A stretch of 64,000 bases of DNA from Aphrocallistes beatrix (taxonomy: Eukaryota; Porifera; Hexactinellida; Sceptrulophora; Aphrocallistidae): NCBI GenBank assembly GCA_963281255.1, contig OY725491.1, positions 6,002,857-6,066,856 of the forward strand, in the 5' to 3' direction. Shown piece after piece: positions 33,425 through 43,614 of the stretch; the first letter of the stretch is position 1, and each line of letters opens with the position of its first letter. The notes below the pieces were generated by a model. The model did not search any database and was not told the origin of the DNA. It saw only the letters and a program-made list of their open reading frames with translations. Position numbers and translations under genes: made by a program.

Positions 33425-34586
33425 TTAAGACTTTAGGTTCCCGAATGCAGGCATGGCATCTTCGAGAGAACGTTTGGACTCCTTCATACGACGGCCGTTG
33501 GTCAAGTTTCGATAGAAATAAGTCTTTATCTAGAAAAAGGAAATAATGAAGATATACTAGATTCGGAACTTCCATGGAGAATTTAAGAATCGGACGTACC
33601 AGGATTTTCCTGTCTTAATTTACTTTAGAGCCATGGAACACACAGGACGGACAATTCCTGAATCCACTGTGGAAAGGAGCAAATATCAAAAACAATATTC
33701 TCCTCAAAAACTGTGCTCCACGTATATTGGATTTTTAGAAACTATGCAATTCTCGGTTACGTATACAAATGATTGGATGACTCACCTTTCTCCTGCTGAC
33801 GTATCCGAAGTAGAAGGCGAGCATTAAAATGATAGAGAAGAAGAGGAAGAAGAGGAATGGAGTCGATTGGTAGAATCTTTTCTTCTCATTCTTCGAAGAT
33901 AACTTTGGTTCAGACCTACCCGAGGAGGTAGCTTCAACCTTTTCCCCACCATTTGGTGCTTGGTCTCCACTCATGCTCGGCTGTAAATCCGAATCAATAT
34001 TTAATGAATCGTTCTTCACACTTGGTTGTTCACTCATTGTTGTAGTCGGAGCCGTACTCGTAGTCGGACTCGTACTCGTAGTTGTAGTTGTAGTCGGACT
34101 CGTACTCGTAGTTGTAGTTGTAGTCGGACTCGTACTCGTAGTTGTAGTTGTAGTCGGAGTCGTACTCGTAGTTGGCGGTGCATCATCATTAGATTGTTCG
34201 TTGTCTTCACTCGTAGTCGTACTCTTAGTCGGCTGTGGATTTGTATCGTTAGATTCTGTATTGTTCAGTAACCCATCGAGTTTTTCTATCATTTTTTGTA
34301 ACTTTTTTCTCTCTTCAACCAATTCGCTTTTCGAACTCGATTTGATTAATTCGTCGAACATCTCCAAGAGCCCATCCTGCAATACATTGATAAGATGATT
34401 CTTAGTGGTATCATTATCATCAGTTAGTTCAGATGTATTTTCAGTTGGATGTGTTGGAGTTTCAGATGAAACTTCAGGTGACGTTGTATTTGTGAGTTCA
34501 GTTTCATCCTCAGCTCTTCCAAAGAAAGTCAAATGAGTCAAGACGACTAATAGCACCAAAAATAATTTGGTAAACTTCTGCTTCAT
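33425..34586 (-). CDS. mucin-like type I membrane protein
   Basis: Exons 34586-33786 and 33529-33425 join in phase 0 to give 301 residues. A signal peptide (LFLVLLVVLTHLTFFGRA) is followed by a Ser/Thr/Asn-rich ectodomain with several N-glycosylation sequons. It includes a charged helix (ELVEERKKLQKMIEKLDGLL) and a Thr/Ser/Pro block with three identical-length ten-residue repeats suited to dense O-glycosylation. A single transmembrane helix (FLFFLFFSIILMLAFYFGYV) leads into a short tail of about 38 residues rich in Lys/Arg, with a YRNL sequence that could serve as a YxxPhi sorting signal. The tail exon was chosen by phase; another frame through the same bases, using a 10-nt micro-exon, is less likely. 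No homologue recognised; it may be a cell-surface or trans-Golgi mucin. Confidence 0.75.
34081..34170 (-). repeat. three 30-bp coding repeats in the mucin domain
   Basis: Three consecutive 30-bp units encode a Thr-Ser-Pro decapeptide each. The first two units are identical and the third differs by one base (GGACTC versus GGAGTC). A partial unit precedes them. Near-identity suggests recent expansion and possible length variation. Confidence 0.85.
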
Positions 34587-34915
34587 TGCGTCTCTAAACT
34601 TTTGAGGTTGAAATGCTATAATAATATCAATATTAAAATACTGAAAATCACGAATCAGTTGAATTCATAATATTATAAGTACGTAAGTATATTAATTCCT
34701 AGTGTTAAAATATTATGGTACAGTTAATATTGACTCGATTAAACTAGATTAATTAAACGAACTAGAATTCTTCTGAAAAGATCGAAGTCTGACGATTCGA
34801 AAAGGTTTGATGAATGTAAAACTATCTAGAATTTAAAAATAAATAAGAAAGGTAATCATGCTATAAAAATCCAATGTCTAGAAGTGATAGAGTAGCCTCG
34901 AAGAGATCAAAGTGC
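34587..34915. other. intergenic, AT-rich
   Basis: Upstream region of the mucin-like gene and downstream region of the MFS gene, both minus strand. No feature recognised. Confidence 0.4.
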
Positions 34916-36358
34916 TTATGTTGCTTGTCTAGTTTTCTTATGGTTGATGCTCTTGGGGAGTGGCATCGCTAGGACGATACAGAAAATGAGCAGAATAGCG
35001 TTCAGAACGAAAATGAGATGGAAATCCAGAGGAAAGGTGTGCACGTTCAGAGAAGCAGCGAACACAGTTCCGCCATAGATCGGGGCCAGTGAGCGGAAGA
35101 TACTGCAGATAGATAGAGACAGTCCGTTCACTGCGCCGAGCATGTCTTCTGTCACGGAGTTGTTGGTAAACATTGACAAAGCTGCGAACACTCCAGAGAA
35201 TAGGCTGCGCATTAAGATGTTGAATATGCCCAACGAGATGTATACAGCGATGTAGTGGGGTAGAGCTGCTATAGCTGGGTACAAAATGGTGACTGGGATA
35301 AGGAGGATAATCATTATGTGGAAGGACCTCAACCCCCCTAAACGTCTCTCCAAGAATTGGAATATAAATAGGATTAACGGAAACGCGAATACCGCACTGA
35401 TGGAGATGATGAGAGAAAAACTACGAATGGACATGCTGAGACCGCCCAACTCATGCGGGACTTTGACCCACAGAGGGAGAACCTCGTCAAATGATAGGGC
35501 AACCACTGAGAATGCGGAGTAGAGCATCAGTACCAGGATAACGACCCAGTCCGTCAGCAGTCTATACAAGACGCTGGTCTGAATCAGATCTAGGAATCTC
35601 TTCCACCTGTTCGTGCTGACGACACGGCCATCTCTCAGCATCACGTCCTCCTCACTTTGCTCTTCCTCGCTGCTCGCGGCCTCCACATTCTCAGATAGCG
35701 GCGTCTTGGAGGCTTCTCTCGGCTTCTGGTTCATGTTGAGTGTCTCTTCCATGAAGAAGTAGACCCATCCCACACCGACGAGCAAGACGAGCGCGTTCAC
35801 TAGGCCGGGGAGGACATAGGGGAATCGGGCGAACAGCCAGAATGATGGAATGCCATACTGCGTGATGGGATCTGCTAGCAATCCGCTGAAACCGGATCCG
35901 AAAACTAAACCTAAACTGAAAGAGGCGCCCAGAAATCCCATCGCGAAAGGCTGTGTCGTATCGTCGCTGAGTTCTGAGATTACAGCCTTTGCTGTCGGAA
36001 CAATTCCGTTGAAAATTCCAACCAAAAATCTGAAAATAACCGCCATGACCACTGATTCTGAGAATCCAAAGCCAGCAACTGCGAATGCAAGACACAGTCC
36101 TGATACAATGAGTACGATCTTCCGTCCGAACCTATCTGCCAACCAACCCCACGAATAAGACCCAACCGCCCGCCCGATGAACTGAGTGGAAGCGATGAGA
36201 CCTGAGTAGTAACCGATGTCTTTCGCTTCCAATCCAGGAATGAGGTGCTGCACCATCCATGGGAGGTAGGGGAACACCTGTACCATGGTGTACATGCTGG
36301 AGAAGAGGGAGATGAGGGCAGGAGAACATTTCTTTAGGAGCAACAGGTACTTGTTCAT
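34916..36358 (-). CDS. MFS transporter, zinc-induced-facilitator/tetracycline-resistance-like
   Basis: An intronless 480-residue major facilitator with about twelve membrane helices. The loop 2-3 signature reads GWLADRFGRK, preceded by FIGRAVGSYSWG, a form typical of the ZIFL/TetA-like H+ antiporter branch. A second family feature is the GIFNGIVPTAKAVISEL stretch in helix 4-5. The central cytosolic loop is acidic (EAASSEEEQSEED). Members in plants and fungi move small organic ions or metals. The substrate here cannot be assigned. ATG 36358 precedes the first helix by only ten residues. Confidence 0.85.
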   Translation of the reverse strand: MNKYLLLLKKCSPALISLFSSMYTMVQVFPYLPWMVQHLIPGLEAKDIGYYSGLIASTQFIGRAVGSYSWGWLADRFGRKIVLIVSGLCLAFAVAGFGFSESVVMAVIFRFLVGIFNGIVPTAKAVISELSDDTTQPFAMGFLGASFSLGLVFGSGFSGLLADPITQYGIPSFWLFARFPYVLPGLVNALVLLVGVGWVYFFMEETLNMNQKPREASKTPLSENVEAASSEEEQSEEDVMLRDGRVVSTNRWKRFLDLIQTSVLYRLLTDWVVILVLMLYSAFSVVALSFDEVLPLWVKVPHELGGLSMSIRSFSLIISISAVFAFPLILFIFQFLERRLGGLRSFHIMIILLIPVTILYPAIAALPHYIAVYISLGIFNILMRSLFSGVFAALSMFTNNSVTEDMLGAVNGLSLSICSIFRSLAPIYGGTVFAASLNVHTFPLDFHLIFVLNAILLIFCIVLAMPLPKSINHKKTRQAT

Positions 36359-36500
36359 TCTCTGACTTTTGAAATATCAGAGCACCTATACTTGTATTTG
36401 TATGTCAGCAGTAGGTGTTAATTGTTACGAAACAGGAACTCCGAATTCATGTATTACGCAACACTCGTACACATTTGTTACTAAATATAGGTCATTACAT

Positions 36501-36521
36501 TAATAATAATAATAATAATAA
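36501..36521. repeat. (TAA)n microsatellite
   Basis: Seven uninterrupted TAA units in intergenic DNA upstream of the MFS gene. Confidence 0.85.
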
Positions 36522-36769
36522 AGAATCAGAGTAGCAAATCTCTTCATGGAAGATGCAGTTACGTCATGTATACTCGCCTTTTTTTGGTGAGTAATAGGAT
36601 CTATGAGAAATTGAATGCTGTGAAAATACATTTTTAGGCTGTGTAGATTGCATAATATAATGAATCAATACAAATGCAGAATATAAGTTAGCTTCTGGGC
36701 CTGTCACTCAATTTTTTGTCAATTTTTTGTGCCGTTTTAAGTAACTGGACATTAAACAATGGCGAGGAC

Positions 36770-36849
36770 ATGGAAGCAGACGTCAATCCTACAGAAGCGC
36801 AGCCTACGACAAACCTGAAGAAACTGACTCTATTTATAACTAATTTAAT
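36770..36849 (+). CDS. possible first exon of an unassembled gene
   Basis: Starting at ATG 36770 the frame reads MEADVNPTEAQPTTNLKKL, then LFITNL, and runs into a strong donor, AT|GTGAGT. An acidic leader followed by a Lys-Lys-Leu and hydrophobic turn looks like the N-terminus of a multi-pass membrane protein. I found no continuing exon downstream that encodes the expected membrane helix, so it may be a relic or chance. Confidence 0.3.
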
Positions 36850-37336
36850 GTGAGTAAAATACACACTGCAAAGTACGTACGACTACCCGTAGCTAAAAAT
36901 ATGCACACCTTATGACTATCAGTGTAGCTACTTTTAGTATCAATATACCATCAGTACACATATGACGTTAAAATTCAATCAACACCTATTTCTACATATT
37001 TGGCAGGATGTAGTAATAAATAATTTGTGGCTATGCTATAAGGAATATCCCACAGGCACTGATTATATTTTATTTCATTTAGTTCCGATTAAAAATCTCC
37101 TAATGAAAAGGCGAAATAGTTTGGCAACTAGTTCATCACTAGGAGCAAGCTATTTCCCTGATCACATATTAAATCTACACATATTTGTAAAAAATCCCAG
37201 GTTACGAAGGTAACGTTTGTATATAAAGGAATAATTTGACAATTATAAATTAGAACACAACAAGTTAAATATAATTCATACATTTAAACATATGGCAAAA
37301 CTATTTATAATATGTGATCTTTTGGTTGCACTACGT

Positions 37337-37455
37337 TTAGAGACGATGATCATCTATGATAGCGCTGACTGCATCCTCTGTAAGCGTTGTTCTCCTGTGG
37401 TTGTGGTTGAATGGTGTATTTGGCGATGGTGGCGTCGCGAGCTCATCTTCCCAAA
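37337..37455 (-). CDS. possible terminal exon of an unassembled minus-strand gene
   Basis: After an acceptor-like AATAG, the frame reads WEDELATPPSPNTPFNHNHR, then about 20 more residues ending at TAA (DDHRL). Composition is GC-richer than the surroundings and protein-like, and all codons are open until the stop. Upstream exons on this strand were not identified. Confidence 0.35.
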
Positions 37456-38591
37456 CTATTGATTAACCTGGTCTACATCTGATCAATTATATCCCGCCAG
37501 CATTCCTATCCCAATTTAAATTCCTGGAACGGTACGAACGTATTCACATTTCAGGCAAACCGACGATGTAGTTTTAATTAATCAGTTGACCCCTCAGGGT
37601 TCAGCTAGTTGCTTAATGACTAACTGTGGTGGACTTGGGACCCACGCATGTACCTTTCCCCAACTGCGGCGTAAGACGATGGCGACAGTCAGAGGGTGGC
37701 AAAGGATGTCTCAACAATACTATGCATGCACACATAGAATGAAGAGACGAAAACACCTAGCCTTTGACACCACGAGCGATTACTACCAGCGAATACACAC
37801 CCCAGGGAAATCCCCTGCACCTAAGCTGCAAGCCAGGACCCGATCACTCCTTTCCCAGGGGAGCAAACCGGAATGACAAGCAATAAGCACAGGGGTAGAG
37901 TGAGAAACAACTGATAGCAATATCAATATCAATGTCAATGGGCAAAATGTCGTAGCGACTGAATATCTGGATAGGTTCCTGGACCGTTTGCCCCAAGGGG
38001 GCATTCAGACGCATCCAGGCCTTTGTGCTGAGGAGCACCGCCTACCACTTGAACGGACGGCGTAATATCCATTAGTGTATCCATGCAGTCCACACTTCAA
38101 CTAGGATAAAACCCGTAATCGCCGCTCTAGATATCCAGTTGACGCCCCACCCCGATTCCTAACCTGATACGCGACTTAACCGTTTTAAAGCCCTGAAATT
38201 AATATAAACCAGACAAACAGACAAAAAAAGAATAGCAACGAACGAATGTTTAGTTGTTAATGCGAAACTTGTTTCAGTTTAAAGAAGACCTTCAGTGGGG
38301 ATGCGGACGGATGGTATCTCATTATTTGATAATACTATGATCAATGATAATTTGATATATAATTAGCTGCAAAATGAAGTATCAATAACCATCAATATAA
38401 AGTGAAATGCTAGTTAGAGTGACTGTAAACTCAATCAGTATTAATGCGGGCGGAATAGCTGAAACATGTTTCCAATTAACAGTGACCTTAGTCTAAGAAC
38501 GCGAGTTTGGTTGACTACAGTAATGTGTGTTCGGTTAACGATCGAACGATTCTCCCACTATCCTAATAATACTATCTCACACTCTCATACC

Positions 38592-38930
38592 TAGACCTCC
38601 ATTGACTGTCAGAATCCTCACGCGCCCTCTCCTTTCGTGGGCACGCTGGGATCCCTAGGTCAATGTGCACATGAGTGCTACGTGAGGATGGGTCCCGATG
38701 CCTTTGCATACCATCACGCAGACCCTACCGAATTGAACATGTTTAGCGCAGGTCCTTGGAGGTACGAGGCGGCGGGACAATGTATATGTGACTTACTTAA
38801 CTATCATCGCAAGTACTCTTCCGCCCCCGAGGAACGCGGATTGTTCCCGGGGAATTTCACAATTGGAAATACCGAGAGCACAGCTGTTTTGCCAGCGACG
38901 CTAACAGGGACGCCAGAAGCGGCAATATAA
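38592..38930 (+). CDS. possible cysteine-containing exon
   Basis: A pyrimidine-rich acceptor (CTCACACTCTCATACCTAG) opens a frame of about 112 codons to TAA. It includes LGQCAHECYVRMGPDAFAYH and GQCICDLLNYHR. The cysteine pattern faintly resembles PAN/apple or WSC extracellular modules. No upstream exon with start codon or signal peptide could be tied to it. A neighbouring frame at 37586-37876 is also open but less convincing. Confidence 0.35.
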
Positions 38931-39344
38931 GTGAAAAGTCAACGGAATTTATAGGCTAGTCATCTTATAAGCCACCCTATTGGCTGCGGTCTTCGTGCGG
39001 CCCTGAGTTTAAGTTTAATCGATTATATATTCTAAGTTTTATCGATTATATATTATGAAAGCGCACAAAATCACCCAACAGCAGTCCTAGAAGAGGGCAG
39101 TAATCACACCAAGGACACAAACAAATATGTGTGTGTCAGAGTGTAAATCTTAATGTCATTTCGTACGTGATAGATAACTGTGTCAACAATAACAAATAAT
39201 GTTTACAGATTCCCTATAGTTCTGTACGGTTGTGTAAGTATTTTGAGGAGTATCATAGAAAAAAACTATGTAACGAATAAAGTTGAGAATTACTAATGCA
39301 TACCTTATCGAACGAACCATGGTCAATGTACAATAATATGATAA

Positions 39345-39504
39345 TGCATGAAGAGAATATACAAAATATAGATAAATGCACGAAGAGAATATACAAAAGT
39401 AGATAAATGCATGAAGAGAATATACAAAAGTAGATAAATGCATGAAGAGAATATACAAAAGTAGATAAATGCATGAAGAGAATATACAAAAGTTGATAAA
39501 TGCA
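39345..39504. repeat. 31-bp minisatellite
   Basis: Five tandem copies of a 31-bp unit containing TGCATGAAGAGAATATACAA, the first slightly diverged, followed by a truncated copy. Intergenic; the apparent reading frames through it are a by-product of the unit length. Confidence 0.9.
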
Positions 39505-39716
39505 ACAAGAAATTATGAAAAAGGTGATATATAAAAAGCAACATCCAGGGAATATATGAGATACTCATAAGAGCAGAGGTATCTAAATTTAGAATTTGCC
39601 TGAGTTAATTTAAGGATTTTACAAATATCGGGCGCCGTAACCTGGATGTTTCCTTTTATATATAAAAGTACTTAATAATACATGAATTAAATAAATATAA
39701 ATAATATATACGTGTA

Positions 39717-39820
39717 GTGGAGTTCGCGTATTAGCTACCCTGTAATCTATTATCTGGCTAACTTGGAACCTGGAATAAACTATCTTACTTCAGAGCATTT
39801 GCAATAAACGAACCCCACTT
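39717..39820. mobile_element. MITE, family A copy 1
   Basis: Ends AGTGGAGTTCGCGTATTAGC and (reading inward from the right) AAGTGGGGTTCGTTTATTGC are inverted. The interior matches family A copy 2 at 40173-40295, including CAGAGCA. More diverged than copy 2. Confidence 0.7.
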
Positions 39821-39850
39821 AATGTACTGCATATAATGTAAAAGTATGTA

Positions 39851-40112
39851 AGTAGACTCTCATTAATTAGACACCAAGGAACTTAAAATTGTTAGCATTG
39901 TGGTTGATGACGAGAGTAACTGGGTGGAGGCAGTTGTGTAGGGCGAGTGGATGGGGCGAGTAGTTGGGTAGTAGTTGAGTAGAATGAGTGGTTGGGTGGG
40001 GGGGGGGGTAGTTGAGTAGAGTGAGTGCGTGGGAAGGGGTTTATGAAAATTTTATAGCCATTTTATATGTACTTAATTAAAATGCTTGGGTTGTATTAAT
40101 AAGAGTCTACTG
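39851..40112. mobile_element. MITE, family B copy 1
   Basis: Left end AGTAGACTCTCATTAATTAG; right end GTATTAATAAGAGTCTACTG followed by TA. The interior contains G/T-rich GAGTGGTTGGGTAG-type repeats and the block ATGTACTTAATTAAAATGCT shared with copy 2. Ends resemble the CAGTRGACTCT start of pogo/Tigger elements. Confidence 0.7.
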
Positions 40113-40172
40113 TACGTATAAATATACAAACATTTACAGTAAAATAAAATAAACAAATGAAAATCAATATAG

Positions 40173-40295
40173 AGTGGAGTTCGCATATTAGTTTGTGTTT
40201 TGCTGTGAATTCGTTGCTAACAGGCAAACTAGGAACTTGAAAAGAACAAAGCTATTTTGCTATCAGAGCAACACAAATAATATGCGAATTCCACT
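40173..40295. mobile_element. MITE, family A copy 2
   Basis: A 123-bp element with 18-bp inverted ends AGTGGAGTTCGCATATTA and TAATATGCGAATTCCACT (one mismatch). No coding capacity. Confidence 0.8.
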
Positions 40296-40499
40296 GTTTT
40301 GTAGAATATATACGTAAATATTAAAAAAATATATTACCGAATAGTAGTCTCGGCGATTTTTAAAGGAAAATTAATATTTCAGATATTTCAAAAGAATTAT
40401 TGTAAACTTTATTCAAAGTGATAGCAGAAACATATTAACGCCCTCTTTGGGGTTGATTATTCGAGGCCTGGCTACTATTCGAGTATATTCGGTATGTAT

Positions 40500-40851
40500 A
40501 GTAAACTCTTGTTAATTGTAAGCCAAGAAAAAATTATTTGTATTTCAAAAGGCTTTGACAGATGTGAGTGAGGCGAGTAGCTGAATGGCGTTGGTTGGAT
40601 AGAGATGTGAATGGGTGAGTAGTTCGGTGGGTAGTTCGGTGAGTAGTTAGATGTGAATGGGTGAGTAGTTCGGTGGGGGCAGTTGAGCTGTGAGGTTGAG
40701 TAGAGTAGTAAAGTAAGTTGATGAGTGAGGCTTTTGAGGCGAGTATATGGGTGGGGTCGATTGAGTAGAAAGGGTAAGTGGTGCTTATAAACTTCAAATG
40801 GTAATGTTGTGTGTACTTAAATGCTTGGGCAGTATTAACAAGAGTCCACTG
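40500..40851. mobile_element. MITE, family B copy 2
   Basis: Left end AGTAAACTCTTGTTAATTG; right end CAGTATTAACAAGAGTCCAC followed by TG and TACG. The interior is longer than in copy 1 and carries GGGTGAGTAGTTCGGTGG-type tandem motifs. The right-hand 60 bp align well with copy 1. Confidence 0.7.
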
Positions 40852-40907
40852 TACGTAAATAAGAAAGCAGTTATTGTAAAATCGTAAATAAAAACCAACC
40901 TTTGGAG

Positions 40908-40964
40908 TCCAAGGACTGCTCCTGTACGAGATGTGGATGGCGGCAGTGCGAATCGGCTGCAGCG
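40908..40964 (-). CDS. possible small internal exon
   Basis: On the minus strand a strong pyrimidine tract and acceptor (TCTTCGTCGTCTCCGCTGCAG) is followed by 57 open nucleotides (PIRTAAIHISYRSSPWTPK) and a donor AAAG|GTTGGT. GC content is much higher than the flanks. It could be an exon of the same unassembled minus-strand gene as 37337-37455, with MITEs in the intron between. Only splice-like ends support it. Confidence 0.25.
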
Positions 40965-41363
40965 GAGACGACGAAGATAGCAGAATAACGCACAATATAC
41001 GTAATAAGGTGTGCACTCAACCACCACATGGAAACGAGAATAACCAGTTGTGTACGGTACGTACTATGAAACACAGCGGACACATATGGTCCGTAAAAAA
41101 GTACAATGAGGTGAATCAGGCTTGACTCACTCATTGAATTTGACATAGCCCATACATATGAATGCGGGTATAAACGATGGAATTTAAGCGATTGTGAAGT
41201 TGATTCAGTCTTACACAGTGCTTAGTAACTTAGCGACAGACATACGATCTGGATAGGATGGTCTCATATTTCTAGTATAATGTTCTTACGATTAGCGACG
41301 ATTCTAATGGGGTGTGAGATCGGATATGAATAACTAGGTTATCCATATCTAGCTCTCCAGGTT

Positions 41364-41447
41364 GCATTTTAACGCTTAACGATTGCACAGAAGCTAAACT
41401 CCCAAAGGTAATAATTATCTGATAACTTTATCGCTATGCATTAACTA
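41364..41447. repeat. degenerate duplicated block, copy 1
   Basis: The block beginning GCATTTTAACGCTTAACGAT recurs 432 bp downstream (41796-41877) with scattered changes. The motif ACGATTAGCGACG also recurs at about 41288, 42021 and 42137. Together they suggest an old satellite or tandemly duplicated non-coding unit. Confidence 0.6.
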
Positions 41448-41795
41448 AAAAAAACAACTGACGCGACGCAATCTAGGTAGCAGAAAATTATAATGGCTAA
41501 TGTTATACACTAACGGCGGACTACGAAATAATGGATCGATATATCGCATGGGGAACGAGGTGTCAATCCGAATTGATTGACTTTACAATATGCCATTAGA
41601 CTTCTAACGACGGTATAGATGCTAAACTCTCACCGGAGGCACCCGATAGCTTAGTAGTCATCACCACTATACAAATCTCAGACCAGACGCCTCAATCCAG
41701 TAAGAAATTTGCAAGCGGGGATGATTTTCTAAGTATCAGATCGATGAGAGATAACACCTGAAGCGAATGGAATTTTTTATGTGTGAATTTCGTAT

Positions 41796-41877
41796 GCATT
41801 TCAACGCTTAACGATTGTACAGAAGCCCAACTCTCAAAGGGGTCTATCTAATTACTTTCCTGCCATGTATTAACTAC
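41796..41877. repeat. degenerate duplicated block, copy 2
   Basis: Begins GCATTTCAACGCTTAACGAT and ends with TATTAACTA, matching copy 1 at both ends and through AGAAGC..AACTC in the middle. Confidence 0.6.
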
Positions 41878-42391
41878 AATGATCATACTAGACGACCCAA
41901 TCTAGCATAAAAATTGTAGAAAAAGCATGACAATCCAGCAATTAGAACAATGAGAGAAGACTTCTGCACCGAATGGGATGGTTGCGAGGTTAATTTATTA
42001 TGAGAATAGTATTGGAATGTTACGATTAGCGACGGAATTACTTATTAACGCATAAATGATGAAGTTTTCGCAGTTAGCATCGCACCGGTATGAAACAAAT
42101 TACGTTAAAATGAATTAAATATGATGCAAGAATTTTTGACGATTAGCGACGGATCGAAAAATTAAATTAACGTAGTTAAAATGAAAGAATTAAAACCTGG
42201 TGTGCTCTTGATACCTGTGCAATATGTGTGGGCTATGCAGGATTTGTGTGAAATAAACAGCCGAGTGACTTCAAAGGAGGTGTGTGATAATTGAGGAGTG
42301 GGAGAGTAATAGGCGACGTGAGTGGTTGAGTGAAATAATGAAATTTACAACTGAGCTGGCATTATATATAATCCGGATATGACTATACACT

Positions 42392-42606
42392 ACAGGAGTG
42401 GACACCTGTCAGTAGCGAACACCTGTTGCTAGTATCTACTAGTTGAAGACAGGAGCAGACACCTGTTGCTAATATCTACTAGTTGAAGACAGGAGCAGAC
42501 ACCTGTTGCTAATATCTGCTAGTGGAGACTCAGGTGTAGACACCTGTCATTAATAAGTGCTCGTTGAAGACTCAGGAGTGGACACCTGTTCTTATTAACT
42601 ACTAGT
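42392..42606. repeat. tandem 40-bp repeats each with a CACCTG E-box
   Basis: Four to five units of about 40-43 bp, typified by CAGGAGCAGACACCTGTTGC followed by TAATATCTACTAGTTGAAGA. Two central units are nearly identical. The array carries seven CACCTG/CAGGTG sites, the E-box class bound by Snail/ZEB and E-protein bHLH factors. It lies about 1 kb beyond the 3' end of the receptor gene and about 5 kb upstream of the nuclear-protein gene at 47.5 kb. Whether it is an enhancer or a simple satellite is unknown. Confidence 0.75.
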
Positions 42607-43375
42607 ACGTATTTGAAATTAAGAAATTACAGGAATAGCTGTGCTTTATATCTGCTACCTTGCACGTAATGAGGATTAAATTTACAATTGTGTCTCTTCT
42701 AAGCGAGGTCTGATAGTCAACTCGTAGGCCTGAAGAGATCTCTCTTAAAGCAACTCTGCCAACTCTCGCGAGAGCTAGGAGTTTGAGAGAATTCTGAGTC
42801 CGTAATGGAGACTTTGTAGCTGAGCACTAAACCCTGTTTCCATTTATTTAAAAATTACTATCTTGTACGAAATAATATGCTTCAACAGCTCTATTAGGGT
42901 TATCCAAAGGATGGATCTACTTACAAAATAAGAATTTCAAATCCCAATACACGATTTGATTTACGAATGTCCACGTCTTGTCATGTTTATAAACGAAACT
43001 TCGATGATATAGAAGCGAGTTGATATCGTATTTCATCAATAATCTCAATTATTACTGTATTTTTACCTCATTGTAAATTTAATTTCGATGTCAGATATTA
43101 TACTCCAATCTAAACTAATTCATTATAAACAAGAACTCACAAATATATTCGCACAATTAAACAAAGCTTTGCAGTGGAGTATTAAATTATCAAAGAGCTA
43201 AAATATGAATATAAACGCTTAAAAAATCCGGGAAGATGCTAAATTTGGTAAAAATCAAAGTATTAAATTTCGCAGTAGCGAGCGTACGGAGATACATACA
43301 TATGGACTGGCGTGGTACCGCTGTCCTTGCCATAAGGGCATCTCTCTACATAAACTTCACTTAAAATGGCCCCTC

Positions 43376-43443
43376 GGACCAAATTTGGCAGCTAAAACTG
43401 GTCCGGGGGGACCAAATTTAGCTAGGGGGGACCAATTTTGGCC
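43376..43443. repeat. short GGACCAAATTT repeat cluster
   Basis: Three spaced copies of GGACCAAATTTxGC-like sequence, with G-runs between them and an inverted GGCCAAAA at the right. Probably the remnant of a foldback element. It is just downstream of the receptor gene. Confidence 0.45.
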
Positions 43444-43614
43444 TAACAGGCCCATGTTAAAACGGTTTAACAATGTTTACCATTATTAGATACAAATTAT
43501 TTCAGATAACAACAACATTCCAGTTTATTATTTACATACAAATGAAGATACAAATCTTCAATTGAGCTTGAATCAAGATTATATTATAATTAGCCCCAAA
43601 TTCAACCACACAAA

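Larger units (their letters stand above)
36359..43614. other. gene-poor, repeat-rich region
   Basis: About 7 kb without an assignable gene. AT-rich background is interrupted by GC-richer islands near 37340-38200, 38450-38960 and 40900-41100. Within it I list MITEs, a minisatellite, a CACCTG repeat array, degenerate duplications and three exon-like pieces separately. The islands may be exons of one or more genes that I could not assemble, a decayed gene, or non-coding RNA exons. Confidence 0.5.

Noticed and set aside
33327-33575. Alternative C-terminal frame for the mucin-like protein via a 10-nt micro-exon
   Set aside because: The direct phase-0 junction to 33529 gives a sensible basic cytoplasmic tail and a nearby stop, without needing a micro-exon.
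37586-37876. 97-codon plus-strand frame in a GC-richer island
   Set aside because: Starts on a non-distinct context, contains no recognisable motif, and both strands are similarly open here.
39345-39504. CRISPR-like look of regular 31-bp repeats
   Set aside because: Units are contiguous with no unique spacers, and the genome is an animal's; it is a minisatellite.
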